Positions 52,994 through 61,727 of a stretch of DNA of 64,000 bases are shown in pieces (the stretch's first letter is position 1; each line of letters begins with the position of its first letter). Under the pieces are notes generated by a model. The model was not told where the DNA came from and searched no databases. It saw only the letters and a list, made by a program, of their open reading frames with translations. The translations under genes and the position numbers were made by a program. The DNA comes from Mesorhizobium sp. B2-4-3 (lineage in GTDB: Bacteria; Pseudomonadota; Alphaproteobacteria; Rhizobiales; Rhizobiaceae): contig NZ_VFVL01000005.1 in NCBI RefSeq assembly GCF_006442815.1, forward strand, positions 1 through 64,000, in the 5' to 3' direction.

Positions 52994-54523
52994 TCAGGCC
53001 GCCGGGGTCATCAGCGCCGGCAGCAGCGCGCCGGACACGTGCTGCACGACATTGACCTTCTTCGAGTGCACGATCGGCTGCGCATACTGCATCAGCGGCA
53101 GCACATAGGCCTGCTCGGCGATGTATTTGTCGACCGCCTTCCAGCCGGCAATGCGCTTGGCCTCGTCCTTCTCGCCCCATAGCGGGTTGATCATGTCGAT
53201 CAGGTCCTGACTGTCCCACACCGAATGCGGGCTCGGGCCGTACATGGCGAAGCCGGTCGAGGTGGTCGGGTCGCCGATGGAATTGCCCCAGTTGTAGAAG
53301 GCGGCCGGCGCCAGCTTGTCGGCGGCGCGCAGCTCATAGTGCTTGGCGATCTCGTAGACCTCGATATTGGCCTCGATGCCGACCTTGCGCCACATGCCGA
53401 CAATCGCCTGGATCATCTCGTAGTCCTTGGGCTTGAAGCCCTTGGTCGTCTGGATGGTGAACTTCACCGGCTTCTCCGGCGAATAGCCGGAAGCCGCCAG
53501 CAATTCCTTGGCCTTTTCCACATTGTGCTCGACCTTGATCGAGGCATCGAAGGCCGCATATTCCGGCGTCTCCAGCGTCGCGATCGGCTGGCCGTAGCCG
53601 CGCAGCAGCCGCTTCACCAGCAGATCCTTGTCCACCGCCATCACGGCCGCCTGGCGAACGTTCTTGTCCAGCATCGCCTCGATGTCGTTGAAGAAGATCA
53701 TGCCGATGTCGGAAACGTTCTTGATCGAGCCGGCCAGCCCGTCCTTGGCGATCAGCCGGTCATACTCCTCATAGGGAATTTCGAGCGTCACCTGCGAGGA
53801 GCCGGATTCGATCTCGGCGACGCGGCTCGCCGCGTCGGTGACGAACTTGATCGTCACGTTCTCGAAGGCGGGCTTCGTGCCCCAATAGTGCGGATTGGCC
53901 TTCAGCCGCAGGAAGGCGTTGCGCTCGAATTTGTCGACCATATACGGCCCGGTGCCGATCGGCGCCTTCTCGAAGCCTTCGGCGCCCACCTTCTCGTAAT
54001 AGGCCTTGGGCAGGATGTAGCCGGTCAGGAACGACATCCACTTGAAATAGACCGGATCGAACTGCACGACGTCGCCGGTGATCTTGTTGCCGTCGATCTT
54101 GAAATTGTTGACGTTCTTCCAGACGAACTGGATCGGGTTGCCGGTCTTCTCGTCGCCGGCCCGTGTCAGCGACCATACCACGTCTTCCGGTGTGAAGGGC
54201 GAGCCGTCATGCCATTTCACGCCGTCGCGCACCGTCATCATCACCTTGGTGCGGTCGTCGTTCCAGCCCCATTCGGTGAGCAGGCCGGGCGTGAAGGAAA
54301 GGTCCGGCTTCTGCCCGATGATCTGGTCGAACACCGACTGGTAGAGGCCCTGGATGGTCGGGTTCACCGCCGAGGGTCCGGTTGTCGGATCCCAGGAGGG
54401 CAGGTTGACGTTATAGGCGATGGTGAGCTCGTCCGCCGCCTTTGCCGCCCTCGGCAGGCCAAGCGTGGCCGCGCCGATCGCCGCGGCGCTATACCCAAGC
54501 AAGTCGCGTCTGTTGATGGTCAT
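52994..54523 (-). CDS. Peptide-type ABC transporter, periplasmic binding protein
   Basis: A 509-residue family 5 binding protein with a Tat-like signal (NRRDLLGYSAAAIGAATLGL). The mature part has LPSWDPTTGPSAVNPTIQGL, SFTPGLLTEWGWNDDRTKVM and KWHDGSPFTPEDVVWSL. Family 5 proteins bind peptides but also many other solutes; given the neighbours, an indolic or aromatic conjugate is possible but not shown. AGGGGAACG precedes the ATG. First gene of the importer operon. Confidence 0.88.
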   Translation of the reverse strand: MTINRRDLLGYSAAAIGAATLGLPRAAKAADELTIAYNVNLPSWDPTTGPSAVNPTIQGLYQSVFDQIIGQKPDLSFTPGLLTEWGWNDDRTKVMMTVRDGVKWHDGSPFTPEDVVWSLTRAGDEKTGNPIQFVWKNVNNFKIDGNKITGDVVQFDPVYFKWMSFLTGYILPKAYYEKVGAEGFEKAPIGTGPYMVDKFERNAFLRLKANPHYWGTKPAFENVTIKFVTDAASRVAEIESGSSQVTLEIPYEEYDRLIAKDGLAGSIKNVSDIGMIFFNDIEAMLDKNVRQAAVMAVDKDLLVKRLLRGYGQPIATLETPEYAAFDASIKVEHNVEKAKELLAASGYSPEKPVKFTIQTTKGFKPKDYEMIQAIVGMWRKVGIEANIEVYEIAKHYELRAADKLAPAAFYNWGNSIGDPTTSTGFAMYGPSPHSVWDSQDLIDMINPLWGEKDEAKRIAGWKAVDKYIAEQAYVLPLMQYAQPIVHSKKVNVVQHVSGALLPALMTPAA

Positions 54524-54621
54524 GGTCGTTCCCCTTGTTGGTTGTCATTTGTCCGCGCGGCGTTTTCATTCGGTGGTGGGCAACCGCGCCTTGTCCATCC
54601 CGGAATTCTAGCCCTTTGTTG

Positions 54622-54690
54622 GAGCATGATCTTTCCGAAAACCGGTTCCCACTTTTTGCGTTCGCTGACCTTCGGTTCGGGATCATGCTC
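54622..54690. repeat. Rhizobial palindrome with GAGCATGATC ends
   Basis: GAGCATGATC (54622-54631) and GATCATGCTC (54681-54690) are perfect inverse ends; inside is TTTCCGAAAACCGGTTCCCA. This is a widespread intergenic palindrome in Rhizobiales. It lies between the flavoprotein gene and the importer. Confidence 0.8.
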
Positions 54691-56264
54691 TAGTTCCCTC
54701 CCAGCTGTTGGGCGAGCATGAAACCGGAGCCTGCGCCCGTGCCGGCGCCGGGCCATGTCGCGGCGCCGGTGAGGTAGAGGTTCGAGACCGGCGTGCTCCA
54801 GCGCGCGAAGCCGCGCGCCGGACGGAAGAGGAAATTCTGCGCCAGATGATGGCTGCCGCAGATCTGGTCGCCGCCGACAAGGTTCGGGTTCTCGCGTTCC
54901 AGGTCGAGCGGCGAGAACACCGCGCGGCCGAGGATTTTCTTGCGCAATCCCGGCGCGTAGCTTTCGATGATGTCGAGCACGCGCTCGGCATAGGCATCCT
55001 TGACCGCGTCCCAGTGAGCGGGGGCGATCTTGCCGGCCGCGTCGCCAAGGATCTCCGCCGGCAGCATGCGCACCTGCACCCACAGCACATGCTTGCCCAG
55101 CGGCGCGCGCGACGGATCGACCGCCGTCGGCTGGCCGACGACGAGCACGGGCTGGTCGGGCAGCAAGCCGGCGATCGCCTGCTGGTAGACGCGCGACATG
55201 GCGTCGAGCGACGGCGCCAGATGCACATAGGCGAACTGGCGAAGCTCGGCGCCGGCGCTCCAATCGGGCAGATCGTCCAGCGCGAGGTGAATCATCATCG
55301 TGCCCGGCGCATGGCGGAATTTCTTCATCGCTGTGTCGAAGCCGGCGTCGCCGGAGCCATTGGGCAGCAGCTTGCCCGGCAGCGCTTTCGGCGCGACACC
55401 GGCAATGACGGCCTTGGTCGCGGCATGGGTTTCGCCGGATGCCAGCCGCACGCCGGTCGCCCTGCCGCCGGAAACCGTTATCTCGGCGACGTCCGCGCCG
55501 GTCGTGATCTTGCCGCCTGCCGCCGTCACCATGCCGGCGAGCGCGCGGATGATGGTGTCGGCTCCGCCTTTGCCCAGCACCATGCCAAAACTCTGGTTGG
55601 CCATCGATTCCAGATAAGGGAACACGGCGCCGCCGGCGATGTCGGGCGCGAAATCGAGATGCATGCCCCAGGCCGCGAGGGTCGTGCGCACATGCGGCGT
55701 CTCGAAATTTTCCTCCAGCCAGGCGCGAGGCGACGACAGCAGCAATCGAGCCGTATCGAGAGCGCCGGCGATGCCCTTCTTGCGCCACAGGTTCCAGCCC
55801 GTGCCGACCAGCGCCCTTGCGCTCATCGGCGAGCCCAGCAGGCGGAACAAATGTTCGGCTTCCCCTGGAAAGGCGCCGACCAGGCGGCGCCATGCGGCTG
55901 CATCCGCCGACGAGAAGGCGGCTAGCCGCGACGCCGTCTTCTCGAGGTCGTTGCTGACGCCGAACCATGTCCGGTCCGGGAAGGCGCTGGCGAAGCAGTC
56001 GCCCACCGGCGTGAATTCCAGCCCGTGGCCTTTCAATTCATTTGCATATTTCCGGTGAAAGGCGGAGCCGGCGAAGAGGCTTAGGTTCATCGCGCCAAAA
56101 TCGTGCCGGAAGCCGGGAAGCGTGTATTCGGCGGTCCGCACCGCGCCGCCGATCGCCTCGCTGCGTTCGAAAACCGCTATTTTCCAGCCTTTGAACGCCA
56201 GATGCGCGGCGCATGCCAGACTGTTATGGCCCGCCCCGACAAAGATGGCGTCGAACTCGCTCAC
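54690..56264 (-). CDS. Phytoene-desaturase-like FAD-dependent oxidoreductase (copy 1)
   Basis: A 524-residue flavoprotein of the phytoene dehydrogenase/amine oxidase family: FAD motif VGAGHNSLACAAHLAFKG near residue 8 with the FERSEAIGGAVRTAE loop, and the C-terminal GAATWPGAGTGAGSGFM. GTG at 56264 was chosen because GGGG lies six bases upstream; a TTG four codons earlier is less likely. It is divergent from the isatin hydrolase gene and a paralogue of the protein at 57480-59051. Substrate unknown; an indolic intermediate is the inferred candidate. Confidence 0.85.
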   Translation of the reverse strand: MSEFDAIFVGAGHNSLACAAHLAFKGWKIAVFERSEAIGGAVRTAEYTLPGFRHDFGAMNLSLFAGSAFHRKYANELKGHGLEFTPVGDCFASAFPDRTWFGVSNDLEKTASRLAAFSSADAAAWRRLVGAFPGEAEHLFRLLGSPMSARALVGTGWNLWRKKGIAGALDTARLLLSSPRAWLEENFETPHVRTTLAAWGMHLDFAPDIAGGAVFPYLESMANQSFGMVLGKGGADTIIRALAGMVTAAGGKITTGADVAEITVSGGRATGVRLASGETHAATKAVIAGVAPKALPGKLLPNGSGDAGFDTAMKKFRHAPGTMMIHLALDDLPDWSAGAELRQFAYVHLAPSLDAMSRVYQQAIAGLLPDQPVLVVGQPTAVDPSRAPLGKHVLWVQVRMLPAEILGDAAGKIAPAHWDAVKDAYAERVLDIIESYAPGLRKKILGRAVFSPLDLERENPNLVGGDQICGSHHLAQNFLFRPARGFARWSTPVSNLYLTGAATWPGAGTGAGSGFMLAQQLGGN

Positions 56265-56281
56265 GCCCTGCCCCAAAAATG

Positions 56282-56295
56282 CTTTATGCTTAAAG
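56282..56295. promoter_or_regulatory. Shared palindromic operator, site 4
   Basis: CTTTATGCTTAAAG is a 14-base dyad with one central mismatch pair, in the gap between the divergent flavoprotein and isatin hydrolase genes. It lies 17 bases before the GTG of the flavoprotein and 89 bases before the hydrolase ATG. Confidence 0.65.
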
Positions 56296-56384
56296 ATAAT
56301 TGCAGATGCATATGTTTTCGTCTAGTAGGTATATTAAGGGCCGCAACGAGCCTTGAAGGTCACGAACAAGAGGGAACAAAAACC

Positions 56385-57176
56385 ATGGACACGCAGAAAC
56401 TCCTCGGCGAGGTCGCCGGCCAGTTGCTCTCGGGCGCCATCAAGGTGGTCGACCTGACGGCGCCGCTCGGTCCCGATACGCCGCTGATCAAGCTGCCGCC
56501 GGAGCTCGCCGTCGACACGCCGAAGGTCGAGATCCACGAGATCTCTAAATATGACAAGAACGGCCCTTGGTGGGCCTGGAACTGGCTGAAGCTCGGCGAG
56601 CATTCGGGCACGCATTTCGACGCGCCGCAGCACTGGATCTCCGGCAAGGACTATCCGGACGGCGCCACCGACACCATTCCGGCGCAGAATTTCATCGGCC
56701 CGGTCAACGTCATCGACTGCTCCAAGGAGTCGGCGGCCGACCACGACTTCCTGCTCACCGTCGACCATATCAAGGCCTGGGAAGAAAAGCACGGCGCCAT
56801 CAATCCGGGCGAGTGGGTGGTGATGCGCACCGACTGGTACAAGCGCAACGGCTCCGAGGCCGAGTTCCTCAATGCCAACGAGACCGGCCCGCACACGCCC
56901 GGCCCGACGGCGGAAGCCATCCAGTTCCTGATAGCCAAGGACATCAAGGGCTGGGGCTCCGAGACGATCGGCACAGATGCCGGCAAAGCAGGAGGAATGG
57001 AGCCGCCATTTCCGGCGCACACGCTGATGCACAAGGCCAATCGCTATGGGCTGGCCAGCCTCTGCAACCTCGACCAGCTGCCGCCGAAGGGCGCGATCCT
57101 GATCGCCGCCCCGCTCAAGATCGAGCGCGGCACCGGCAGCCCGATCCGCGCATTGGCGCTGGTGCCGGGCAAATAG
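56385..57176 (+). CDS. Isatin hydrolase (metal-dependent cyclase family)
   Basis: A 263-residue enzyme that opens isatin to isatinate. The metal motif HSGTHFDAPQH gives His73, His77, Asp79 and His83. His212 and Ser225 lie where I recall active-site residues in the characterised Labrenzia isatin hydrolase, and the whole chain (for example GTDAGKAGGMEPPFPAH) resembles it closely from memory. Kynurenine formamidase is the main alternative in this family. The ATG has AGAGGG upstream. The neighbouring anthraniloyl-CoA operon would use the anthranilate formed from isatinate. Confidence 0.87.
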   Translation: MDTQKLLGEVAGQLLSGAIKVVDLTAPLGPDTPLIKLPPELAVDTPKVEIHEISKYDKNGPWWAWNWLKLGEHSGTHFDAPQHWISGKDYPDGATDTIPAQNFIGPVNVIDCSKESAADHDFLLTVDHIKAWEEKHGAINPGEWVVMRTDWYKRNGSEAEFLNANETGPHTPGPTAEAIQFLIAKDIKGWGSETIGTDAGKAGGMEPPFPAHTLMHKANRYGLASLCNLDQLPPKGAILIAAPLKIERGTGSPIRALALVPGK

Positions 57177-57269
57177 GCGAGGTGGCGGTCTTCGGGAGAA
57201 GATCATGCTTGCGGGCGAAACTCTGATGACGAAGTTGGGGCGACCATCCCGTGGCGTCAGCGCTCTACG

Positions 57270-57429
57270 GCGCCCCCCTCTGTCCTGCCGGACATCTCCC
57301 CCACAAGGGGGGAGATTGGGTGTTTCGGCGCCCCGCTCAATCCTGCACCGTGGACAGTTGGCGAAAGCCGCGATGACGGCTGATCTCCCCCCTCGTGGGG
57401 GAGATGTCCGGCAGGACAGAGGGGGGCGC
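57270..57429. repeat. MITE-like palindromic element with perfect 33-bp inverted ends
   Basis: The left arm (57270-57302) begins GCGCCCCCCTCTGTCCTGCC and the right arm (57397-57429) is its perfect inverse over 33 bases. Total length 160. It makes up most of the 303-base gap between the isatin hydrolase and the second flavoprotein. Other copies are at 44039-44198 (complete) and 75-120 (half). No coding capacity. Confidence 0.88.
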
Positions 57430-57479
57430 GAAGGAACTCAACATCGCGCGATTGAACTCCCAAGAACGGGGAGTCCCCA

Positions 57480-59051
57480 ATGACCGCCCCCGATCACATC
57501 ATCGTCGGCAGCGGCATCAACGCCCTGGTCTGCGCGGCGATGCTTGGCGCCAAGGGCGCGAGCGTGCTCGTGCTCGAGCGCAACGACCGCATCGGCGGCT
57601 GCGTGCGCACCGAGGAGATCACGGCTCCCGGTTTCGTCCATGACGTGATGGCCACGACCTTCGTCCTGTTCATCACCTCGCCGGCCTTTGCCGCGCTCGG
57701 CAAGGACCTTGCGCGGCATGGGCTGGAGTTCTGCCACACCGCCACGCCGACAGGCGTGCTCACGCCCGACGGCAGCCATGCCGTGCTCACCACCGACCGC
57801 GCCGCCAACATCGCGGCGCTGAACCGGATCGCGCCTGGTGACGGCGACCGCCACGGCACCGATGTCGGCGGCATCGAGCGCAATGCCGGACTGCTCTTCG
57901 GCCTGCTCGGCGGCGCGCTCTGGTCCTATCCGACGACGAAGCTCATCGCCGGCGAAGCCTGGCGGCGCGGTCCGCGCGACCTTGCCGCCTTCATGGGCGG
58001 GGCGATGGTGCCCGCGCGGGGCTGGTTGGAAACGACTTACACATCCGATGTCGTCCGCGCGCTCTGGGCGCCCTGGGTGCTGCATGCCGGGCTCGGACCG
58101 GAAGACGCCTTCTCCGGCCAGATCGCCAAGGTCATCGCCTTCGCGCTGGAGGCGGCCGGCGCGCCGATCGTCAAGGGCGGCGCGAAAAACCTGCTCGTCG
58201 CCTTCGAGGCGCTGATCAGGGAACGCGGCGGCGAAATCCGCGTCAACGCCGACGTCGCCTCGATCGTCCAGACAGGCGGCCGCGCCAGCGGCGTCCGGCT
58301 CGCCTCCGGCGAAACCCTGAGCGCCGCGAAGAGCGTCATCTGCTCGGTCACGCCGACGCAGCTCTATGGCCGTCTGCTCGGAGGGGATGCCCCAAAGCGC
58401 GACGTCGAAGCGACGCGCGTTTATCGCTACGGCAAGGGCAACTTCCAGATCCACTACGCGTTGGACAAGACGCCGGCCTGGCGCGGCGAAGGCCTCGACA
58501 AGGTGGCGCTGCTGCATCTGACGCCGGGGCTCGACGGCGTGTCGAAAGCCTGCAACGAAGCGGTGCGCGGCCTGCTGCCGGAGGTGCCGACGATCTGCGT
58601 CGGCCAGCCGCATGCGCTCGATCCATCGCGCTGCCCTCAGGGCAAGGCGATCCTGTGGCTGCAACTGCCGGAGGCGCCGCGCCACATCAAGGGCGATGCC
58701 GCCGGCAAGCTCGATGTCCCGGCCGACGGCCGTTGGACCGAGGCGTTGCGCGAGGCCTATGCCGACCGCGTCGAGGCGATCCTCGCCAACCACATCGACG
58801 GTTTCCGCGAGACGGTCATTGCCCGCCGCGCCTATTCGCCAGCCGATCTCGAGGCGATGAACGTCAATCTGGTCGGCGGCGATCCCTATGGCGGCTCGTC
58901 GACCATCGACCAGTCCTTCCTGTGGCGGCCGTTCAAGGGCAGCCGCAACCATGAGACCGGCATCAAGGGCCTCTACCATATCGGCGCCTCGACCCATCCG
59001 GGCGCAGGCCTCGGCGGCGGCTCCGGTTTTCTGCTGGCGGGGAGGCTGTGA
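57480..59051 (+). CDS. Phytoene-desaturase-like FAD-dependent oxidoreductase (copy 2)
   Basis: A 523-residue flavoprotein: FAD motif VGSGINALVCAAMLGAKG at residue 9, LERNDRIGGCVRTEEI, and C-terminal GASTHPGAGLGGGSGFL. It aligns along its length with the protein at 54690-56264 (shared RNIGG-type loop, NLVGGD, THPGAG end). GGGGAG lies six bases before the ATG. The stop overlaps the MarR start (TGATG), so the two are cotranscribed. It may oxidise an indolic or amine intermediate; substrate unknown. Confidence 0.85.
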   Translation: MTAPDHIIVGSGINALVCAAMLGAKGASVLVLERNDRIGGCVRTEEITAPGFVHDVMATTFVLFITSPAFAALGKDLARHGLEFCHTATPTGVLTPDGSHAVLTTDRAANIAALNRIAPGDGDRHGTDVGGIERNAGLLFGLLGGALWSYPTTKLIAGEAWRRGPRDLAAFMGGAMVPARGWLETTYTSDVVRALWAPWVLHAGLGPEDAFSGQIAKVIAFALEAAGAPIVKGGAKNLLVAFEALIRERGGEIRVNADVASIVQTGGRASGVRLASGETLSAAKSVICSVTPTQLYGRLLGGDAPKRDVEATRVYRYGKGNFQIHYALDKTPAWRGEGLDKVALLHLTPGLDGVSKACNEAVRGLLPEVPTICVGQPHALDPSRCPQGKAILWLQLPEAPRHIKGDAAGKLDVPADGRWTEALREAYADRVEAILANHIDGFRETVIARRAYSPADLEAMNVNLVGGDPYGGSSTIDQSFLWRPFKGSRNHETGIKGLYHIGASTHPGAGLGGGSGFLLAGRL

Positions 59052-59533
59052 TGGAACAGAAGCTTCCGGAAAAGCGCCAGCGCATCTCGACCCTCGGCCA
59101 GATCGGCCTGCAGCAATTCGCGCCCTATCTGATGAACCGCATCATGGGCCGCTACAACGCCACGCTGCGCGACGACTTCCGCAAGCAGGGCCTGACCATC
59201 CCGCAGGTGCGTACGCTGGCCGTGCTGTCGGTCGCCGACGGCGTCACCGTCAACGACCTCTCGGTCTACACGGTGATCGAGCAGTCGACCTTGAGCCGCA
59301 CGCTCGACACGCTGGAAGGCCAGGGCCTGGTGCGGCGCGAGCAGGGCGTCAGCGACAGCCGCTTCCGCCATGTGTTCCTGACCGATGACGGACGCACGCT
59401 CTTCACGCGCGCCTGGCCGGCCATGCACGACGCCTTCGAGGCGATGTTCGACGGTGTCGACGACGCCGAATATGCCGCGCTGATCGCGACGCTGCAGAAA
59501 ATGCTGAACAACATCCGCAAGCACGAGATCTGA
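59051..59533 (+). CDS. MarR-family transcriptional regulator (second copy)
   Basis: A 160-residue MarR protein: LTIPQVRTLAVLSVADGVTV, NDLSVYTVIEQSTLSRTLDT and the wing RREQGVSDSRFRHVFLTDDG. It overlaps the flavoprotein gene by one base and lies 40 bases before the IOR gene. It is the second candidate binder of the shared palindrome, though no copy of that motif lies directly upstream of its own unit. Confidence 0.88.
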   Translation: MEQKLPEKRQRISTLGQIGLQQFAPYLMNRIMGRYNATLRDDFRKQGLTIPQVRTLAVLSVADGVTVNDLSVYTVIEQSTLSRTLDTLEGQGLVRREQGVSDSRFRHVFLTDDGRTLFTRAWPAMHDAFEAMFDGVDDAEYAALIATLQKMLNNIRKHEI

Positions 59534-59573
59534 TATACGCGCCGCCGCTTGGCGGCAACGGAAGGAGGCGGAG

Positions 59574-61727
59574 ATGGCCGAACGGTCTTTTGCCAAGGAA
59601 GTCGAAAAGCTGAGGTTAGGGGCCGGCGAGGAATTCGCGGGCGAGGGCATCCTCGCCATCACCAAGGCGCTCTTGCAATGCGGCGTCGGCTATGTCGGGG
59701 GCTACCAGGGCGCGCCGATCAGTCATCTGATGGATGTGCTGGCCGACGCGCAGGATATCTTGGGCGAGCTCGGCGTGCATTTCGAGGCGAGCGCTTCCGA
59801 GGCGACAGCCACCGCCATGCTTGCGGCTTCAGTGCATTACCCGATCCGAGGGGCGGCGACCTTCAAGTCGACCGTCGGCACCAATGTCGCTTCGGATGCG
59901 CTCGCCAATCTGGCGTCCGGCGGCGTCACCGGCGGCGCGCTGATCATCGTCGGCGAGGACTATGGCGAGGGCTCCTCGATCATGCAGGAGCGCAGCCACG
60001 CTTTCGCCATGAAGAGCCAGGTCTGGCTGCTCGACCCGCGCCCGAACCTGCCCTCGATCGTCAAGGCGGTCGAGGATGGCTTCGAGCTGTCGGAGGTCTC
60101 GAACACGCCGGTTATGCTGCAGGTGCGCATCCGCTGCTGCCACGTGCACGGCCACTTCACCGCCAAGGACAACCAGCGCCCGCCGATGTCGGTCGCCGAT
60201 GCGCTGTCGGCGCCGCGGCGCGACACCGGCCGCATCGTGCTGCCGCCTGCTTCCTTCCTGCATGAGAAGGAAAAGGTCGCCAAGCGCTGGCCGGCGGCGG
60301 TCGATTTCATCAAGAGCCGCAAGATCAACGAGACGTTCGGGCCGGACCACGGTTCGGTCGGCATCGTCATGCAGGGCGGCATGTATAATTCGGTCATCCG
60401 CGCGCTGCAGCGGCTCGGCCTTGCCGACACCTATGGCGAGACCGACGTGCCGCTCTATGTGCTCAACGCCGTCTACCCGCTGGTCGACGACGAGTTCCTC
60501 GCCTTCTGCGAAGGCAAGCAGGCGGTGCTGGTCGTCGAGGAAGGTCAGCCCAACTACATCGAGCAGGCCTTCGCCGCGATGCTGCACAAGGCCGGCCGCG
60601 GCACCAAGCTGGTCGGCAAGGAGCATCTGCCGATGGCCGGCGAATATACCGGGCAGGTCATGCTCGACGGCATCGGCTCCTTCCTGCGGGCGCACGCCCC
60701 GCATCTGCTGCCGGGCGAGGTGCGCGCGCCGAACAAGCTGGGCGAGGGCGTCGATACGGCCGATCTCATCAATGTCGTTCCGGGCCGCCCGCCGGGCTTC
60801 TGCATAGGCTGCCCGGAGCGGCCGATCTTCGCCGCGACCAAATTGGTCGAGCAGGAACTCGGCAAGCACCACATCGCCTCCGACATCGGCTGCCATCTGT
60901 TCTCCATCATGCCGCCCTTTGATCTCGGCGCCACCACCATGGGCTATGGGCTGGGGCCGGCCTCGGTTTCCGCCTTCAATTCGCCGGACGCAAAACGCCG
61001 CTCGATCTCCTTCGTCGGCGACGGCGGCTTCTGGCACAACGGCCTGACCTCCTCGATCGGCAACGCCGTCTTCAACCGGAATGACGGCGTCATCGTCATC
61101 GTCGACAACTTCTACTCGGCCGCCACCGGCGGCCAGGACATCCTGTCCTCGCGCGCCTCGAACCGCACCAAGTCGACCAAGCATCCGATCGACGAAGCGG
61201 TGAAGGGCATGGGCGTCAAATGGCTGCGCCACATCGATCGCACCTATGATGTCGGCAAGATGCAAGCCGCGCTGCGCGAGGCGCTGACCACCGAGGAGAA
61301 GGGGCCGAAGATCATCGTCGCCTCGTCCGAATGCATGCTCAACCGTCAGCGCCGCGAGAAGCCGCTGGTCGACAAGGCGATCAAGGGCGGCGAGCGCGTG
61401 GTGAAGCCGAAATTCGGCGTCGACGAGGACATCTGCACCGGCGACCATGCCTGCATGCGGCTGTCCGGCTGCCCGTCGCTGTCGGTGAAGTCGCTCGACG
61501 ATCCACTGCGCGACGATCCGGTCGCATCGATCGACCAGAACTGCGTCGGCTGCGGCAATTGCGGCGAGGTGGCGGACGCCGCCGTGCTTTGCCCGTCCTT
61601 CTACCGCGCCGACGTCGTCCACAATCCGGGCCGCTGGGACCGTTTCCTGGAAGGCGCGCGCCGTGCCGCGATCGGCCTTCTGCAGCGCCGCCGCGAGAGC
61701 CGCCGCTTGACGTTCGCCGATGCTTGA
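59574..61727 (+). CDS. iorA: Indolepyruvate ferredoxin oxidoreductase, alpha-type subunit
   Basis: A 717-residue thiamine-diphosphate enzyme that oxidatively decarboxylates 2-oxo acids such as indolepyruvate to acyl-CoA. The N-terminal pyrimidine domain (residues 15-190) has GYQGAPISHLMD and ASASEATATAMLAA; the TPP site is GDGGFWHNGLTSSIGN with VDN near residue 480-510. The C-terminal ferredoxin part has one normal cluster (CVGCGNCGEVADAAVLCP) and one irregular one (CTGDHACMRLSGCP). AAGGAGG precedes the ATG. It overlaps the beta gene by eight bases. Confidence 0.9.
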   Translation: MAERSFAKEVEKLRLGAGEEFAGEGILAITKALLQCGVGYVGGYQGAPISHLMDVLADAQDILGELGVHFEASASEATATAMLAASVHYPIRGAATFKSTVGTNVASDALANLASGGVTGGALIIVGEDYGEGSSIMQERSHAFAMKSQVWLLDPRPNLPSIVKAVEDGFELSEVSNTPVMLQVRIRCCHVHGHFTAKDNQRPPMSVADALSAPRRDTGRIVLPPASFLHEKEKVAKRWPAAVDFIKSRKINETFGPDHGSVGIVMQGGMYNSVIRALQRLGLADTYGETDVPLYVLNAVYPLVDDEFLAFCEGKQAVLVVEEGQPNYIEQAFAAMLHKAGRGTKLVGKEHLPMAGEYTGQVMLDGIGSFLRAHAPHLLPGEVRAPNKLGEGVDTADLINVVPGRPPGFCIGCPERPIFAATKLVEQELGKHHIASDIGCHLFSIMPPFDLGATTMGYGLGPASVSAFNSPDAKRRSISFVGDGGFWHNGLTSSIGNAVFNRNDGVIVIVDNFYSAATGGQDILSSRASNRTKSTKHPIDEAVKGMGVKWLRHIDRTYDVGKMQAALREALTTEEKGPKIIVASSECMLNRQRREKPLVDKAIKGGERVVKPKFGVDEDICTGDHACMRLSGCPSLSVKSLDDPLRDDPVASIDQNCVGCGNCGEVADAAVLCPSFYRADVVHNPGRWDRFLEGARRAAIGLLQRRRESRRLTFADA

